This document shows, piece by piece, positions 18,317 to 20,388 of a stretch of DNA of 20,388 bases. Origin of the DNA: a virus. How positions within the stretch are numbered: position 1 is the first letter of the stretch; every line of letters starts with the position of its first letter. The DNA lies in IMG/VR virus record IMGVR_UViG_3300035670_001470, positions 1 to 20,388 of that record; one strand, 5' to 3'. The position numbers and the translations under genes were made by a program. The notes below the pieces were generated by a model. It searched no databases. It was given only the letters and a program-made list of their open reading frames with translations, and had not been told where the DNA came from.

Positions 18317-19234
18317 ATGGATATGTTCAATATAGCATCTACGCCGGGAGAGGTGTTTGGGGATGCTGTTTTTTTGGGTCGTTTTGAGGATGATAGTGCT
18401 GAGTGGCATGAGATTCGGTCTAAGGGTATTGGTGGGTCGGATGTTGCACCTATTTGTGGTGTGAGTAAGTGGAGTTCCGCTTATTCGTTGTGGGCTAAAA
18501 AGACGGGTTTGGTGGCTGATGACCGTACGGGGTCGGAGGCTATGCGGTGGGGTAAAGTTTTGGAACCGTTGATTGCGGACCGTTTTGTGGAGGCGCATCC
18601 GGATTATTTGTTGTATCGGGATGTTGGGTCTTGGTGTCATGTTGACCGGGATTGGCAGATTGTTAACCCTGATGGTGTGTATCAGAAACCTGACGGGTCT
18701 TACGGCATTTTGGAGATTAAGACTGCTGCGTATGAGGATGATTGGGCTTTGGGGGTTCCGGCTTATTATCGGACACAGGTTCAGTGGTATTTGCAAGCGT
18801 TTGCGTTGAAGGAAGCTATTGTTGCGGTTTTGTTCCGTGGTAATAAATATGAAGAGTTTTATGTTTATGCGGACGAGTTTGAACAATCTGTGAATTTGGA
18901 CCGTGTTACTGAGTTTATGGAGTGTTGGAGAACGAATACGCCTCCGGTTTGGGATGGTTCGGCTTCTACTTTTGAGACGGTGCGTAGTTTGCATCCGGAT
19001 ATTAAGGATGTTGAGGTTGAGGTTGGTGAGGCTGGTGTTGAGCTTTTGGTGGCTTCTGCTGAGTACGAGTATGCGTCTGAGAAGTTTACGGCTGCTAAGA
19101 GTGCTGTGATGTCTTTGATGGGTGATGCTAAGACGGCGGTGGTTGTTGATAATGAGGGTAACCGGGTGAAGGTTGCGTCTCGTCAGTCTCGTAAGGGTGG
19201 GCAGCCTTATTTGGTGGTGAGTAAGAGTGTATGA
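18317..19234 (+). CDS. YqaJ-type recombination exonuclease (PD-(D/E)XK, lambda-Exo-like)
   Basis: This 305-aa protein is read from ATG 18317, after the ribosome site AAAGGAAAGGG (18301-18311); a longer GTG reading from 18290 runs into the leader stem. Family landmarks appear in order: 'WHEIRSKGIGGSDVAPICG' (30-48), 'RWGKVLEPLIADRF' with Glu83, 'NPDGVY' with Asp119, 'ILEIKTA' with Glu133 and Lys135, and 'YYRTQVQWYLQAF' (150-162). These are the active-site positions of the YqaJ/lambda exonuclease fold. Residues 230-305 are an extra helical and beta tail found in many phage members. Such enzymes resect one DNA strand so that an annealing partner can act; a candidate partner begins at 19994. Confidence 0.9.
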   Translation: MDMFNIASTPGEVFGDAVFLGRFEDDSAEWHEIRSKGIGGSDVAPICGVSKWSSAYSLWAKKTGLVADDRTGSEAMRWGKVLEPLIADRFVEAHPDYLLYRDVGSWCHVDRDWQIVNPDGVYQKPDGSYGILEIKTAAYEDDWALGVPAYYRTQVQWYLQAFALKEAIVAVLFRGNKYEEFYVYADEFEQSVNLDRVTEFMECWRTNTPPVWDGSASTFETVRSLHPDIKDVEVEVGEAGVELLVASAEYEYASEKFTAAKSAVMSLMGDAKTAVVVDNEGNRVKVASRQSRKGGQPYLVVSKSV

Positions 19235-19622
19235 GCCACGGTTTGATATTGATTACAGGCGTGGGCTTGTTGGGGAGACACTTGTTGAATCGTTTCTTGC
19301 AGAACTCGCTGGGAGCCGTATAGAGGTCAAAACAGACCATAGGGTGTTGGAGACTGGGAATGTGTTTGTTGAAACCCATCAGCAGCCTTTAGGGGGCGTT
19401 TGGAAGCCGTCTGGGATTAATGTGTCGGAGTCAGAGTTTTATTGTTTCGCTGGTCCGTCTGGTAACGGGTTTATAACGATTAAGAAACACGCGTTGTTGG
19501 GGTTGGCTAAAGATGCTCGACGCGCTAATGTGAATACACAGTCGGAATATAGTTCGGCTGCTCGGGGTCGTTTGGTTCCGGTGATTGATATTGTTGAATC
19601 TATTTTTGAAGGGACGAGATGA
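19227..19622 (+). CDS. Small PD-(D/E)XK nuclease-like protein
   Basis: This 131-aa protein is read from GTG 19227, which overlaps the exonuclease end by eight bases; the nearby ATG 19231 is in another frame. The sequence 'GLVGETLVESFLAEL' (Glu17), 'IEVKTDHRV' (Glu33, Lys35), 'ETGNVFVET' (Glu49) and 'WKPSGI' (Lys60) fits a compact PD-(D/E)XK core: helix with Glu, E-x-K strand, and a following strand with charged residues. Similar proteins are common in actinobacteriophage replication modules and are sometimes compared with Holliday-junction resolvases. The fold call is by motif only, and the first acidic residue of the PD motif is not unambiguous. Confidence 0.62.
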   Translation: MYEPRFDIDYRRGLVGETLVESFLAELAGSRIEVKTDHRVLETGNVFVETHQQPLGGVWKPSGINVSESEFYCFAGPSGNGFITIKKHALLGLAKDARRANVNTQSEYSSAARGRLVPVIDIVESIFEGTR

Positions 19623-19837
19623 AAATTCTGGTTATTAGTAAAAAGCAGTTGAAGAAGAAGCTGCGTAAATCGTTTACTCACGGTTATGACCACGGTTATG
19701 ATGCTGGTTATTTGCAAGCTGAGATTGATGCAGAGCAGCAGATTATTGGCAAGTTTCAGGAACGGGTTCGGTTGTTGAATCCTGATTTTCCGGTGACTGT
19801 TGCTGAGTTGCGTAAGTGGGTTGGTTTGGATGACTGA
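19619..19837 (+). CDS. Unknown 72-aa protein with GYD repeats
   Basis: I do not recognise this protein. ATG overlaps the previous stop (ATGA). It begins with a basic segment ('ISKKQLKKKLRKSF'), followed by a repeated 'HGYDHGYDAGYLQAE' and a helical end 'TVAELRKWVGLDD'. The GYD-type tandem resembles short glycine-aromatic helices in other small phage proteins. The highly basic N-terminus could contact nucleic acid. Overlap on both sides with neighbours shows that it is a real member of this operon. Confidence 0.55.
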   Translation: MKILVISKKQLKKKLRKSFTHGYDHGYDAGYLQAEIDAEQQIIGKFQERVRLLNPDFPVTVAELRKWVGLDD

Positions 19838-19994
19838 GTATGTGATTATTGCAGCGATTTTGTTTGCTGTAGCTTTTATAGCGTTGGGTTTGCAGATTCG
19901 TAAACTTGAGAGAGATATTGAGCAACTTCATGCTGTGCAGGTTGCTTTGATTAAAGAGATTGTTACTGTTCGTGTGAAGGTGGAGAAGAAATAA
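19830..19994 (+). CDS. Small single-TM coiled-coil protein, 54 aa
   Basis: I do not recognise this protein. It is read from ATG 19830, overlapping the previous gene by eight bases (ATGACTGA). One N-terminal membrane helix ('VIIAAILFAVAFIALGLQI', about residues 5-23) is followed by a charged heptad-like helix ('RKLERDIEQLHAVQVALIKE') and a basic end. A membrane-anchored coiled coil beside recombination genes is unexpected; superinfection or spanin-like roles can be imagined but nothing in the sequence supports one. Confidence 0.5.
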   Translation: MTEYVIIAAILFAVAFIALGLQIRKLERDIEQLHAVQVALIKEIVTVRVKVEKK

Positions 19995-20388
19995 TGGCCC
20001 GGTTTAATTTGGAAGATTACGCTACTGTTGCTGAGCGTTTGAATTTACTGTATGAGAAGCATCCTGATGCTCGTATTATCACAGAAAATATGTCTACAGC
20101 TGCGGACCGTGAAAAGGGTATTTGGATTGTAAAATCCACACTTTATTTAACGGATGCAGACCAAGAGCGCGGTTTGCCTAAAGCTACAGGTCACGCTTTT
20201 GAAATTGATGGTACTTCTGGGGCTAATGCTACTTCGGCTCTCGAAAATGCGGAGACCTCTTCGATTGGGCGTTGCCTGAGTGTCGCTAACTGGAATGGTA
20301 ACCGCAAACAGGATAGTCTAGCATCCCGAGAAGAGATGGCTAAGGTTGAACGAGTTATGTCACAGCGTGAGGCAGAATATCGTCAACG
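19994..20388 (+). CDS. Probable single-strand-annealing-like recombination protein (N-terminal part)
   Basis: The frame opens with ATG 19994, overlapping the previous stop (TAATG), and is still open at the window end; 131 residues are visible. 'FNLEDYATVAERL' then 'HPDARIIT' and 'ATGHAFEIDG' lead to the key segment 'ALENAETSSIGRCLSVANW' (residues 82-100). This resembles the 'ENAETSAIGRALA' motif of an actinobacteriophage protein family that I associate with Erf/annealing-type recombinases. 'SREEMAKVERVM' follows. Placement after the YqaJ-type exonuclease fits an exonuclease/annealing protein pair. The family assignment is from motif memory, and the DNA-binding function is inferred. Confidence 0.55.
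   Translation, partial: MARFNLEDYATVAERLNLLYEKHPDARIITENMSTAADREKGIWIVKSTLYLTDADQERGLPKATGHAFEIDGTSGANATSALENAETSSIGRCLSVANWNGNRKQDSLASREEMAKVERVMSQREAEYRQ

Noticed and set aside
18212-18994. Long - strand open frame (260 codons) opposite the exonuclease gene
   Set aside because: The + strand has intact catalytic motifs and start signals; the reverse reading is rich in Arg, Asn, Pro and Thr with no domain, and would overlap the whiB control region.

Overview
The window is a contiguous piece of a tailed-phage (siphovirus-type) genome or prophage, almost entirely on the + strand, running from the end of the portal gene to the start of a DNA-recombination module. A phage-encoded WhiB protein on the - strand points to an actinobacterial host, because that family is confined to Actinobacteria and their phages. 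The moderate GC, T-ending codon preference and two promoter/start arrangements typical of leaderless mRNAs fit a low-GC (perhaps freshwater) actinobacterium; that last step is inference. No integrase, attachment site, terminase, tRNA or CRISPR array is visible.

Layout. (1) Head genes, 3-5715: portal C-terminus, a beta-rich structural protein, a collagen-like fibre, another structural protein, a three-part prohead protease with a likely internal start, a 56-aa protein and the HK97-fold major capsid protein. The capsid gene has its own leader and is bracketed by two intrinsic terminators. (2) A 521-bp non-coding gap, 5716-6236: a terminator, a promoter-like site, about 330 nt with many consistent helices (a candidate structured RNA), two interleaved pairs of direct repeats and a TATAAT box six bases before the next ATG. 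(3) A sugar-modification cassette, 6237-8487: a GT4 glycosyltransferase, a GT2 glycosyltransferase and a TagD-like nucleotidyltransferase, set inside the virion gene cluster. (4) Connector and tail genes, 8497-16926: head-tail adaptor, tail terminator, major tail protein, tail assembly chaperones joined by a canonical -1 frameshift (C CCA AAA followed by a stem), terminator, gp10-like protein, a 959-aa tape measure, baseplate/minor tail protein and distal fibre/adhesin proteins including a glycine-rich one. (5) Lysis genes, 16929-17946: a coiled-coil/TM protein, an M23 peptidase and a two-TM holin. (6) whiB on the - strand, facing a divergent control region with a perfect 7+1+7 palindrome. (7) Recombination module, 18317 to the end: YqaJ-type exonuclease, small PD-(D/E)XK-like nuclease, two small unknown proteins and a partial protein resembling single-strand-annealing proteins.

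How it works together: most late genes overlap by 1-10 bases and are probably translationally coupled. Internal terminators followed by TANACT hexamers cut the late region into units (capsid; gap RNA/sugar cassette; tape measure onward). The most unusual parts are the capsid-adjacent structured gap with the glycosylation cassette, the frameshift signal, the internal start in the protease gene, and the WhiB/exonuclease divergent operator.
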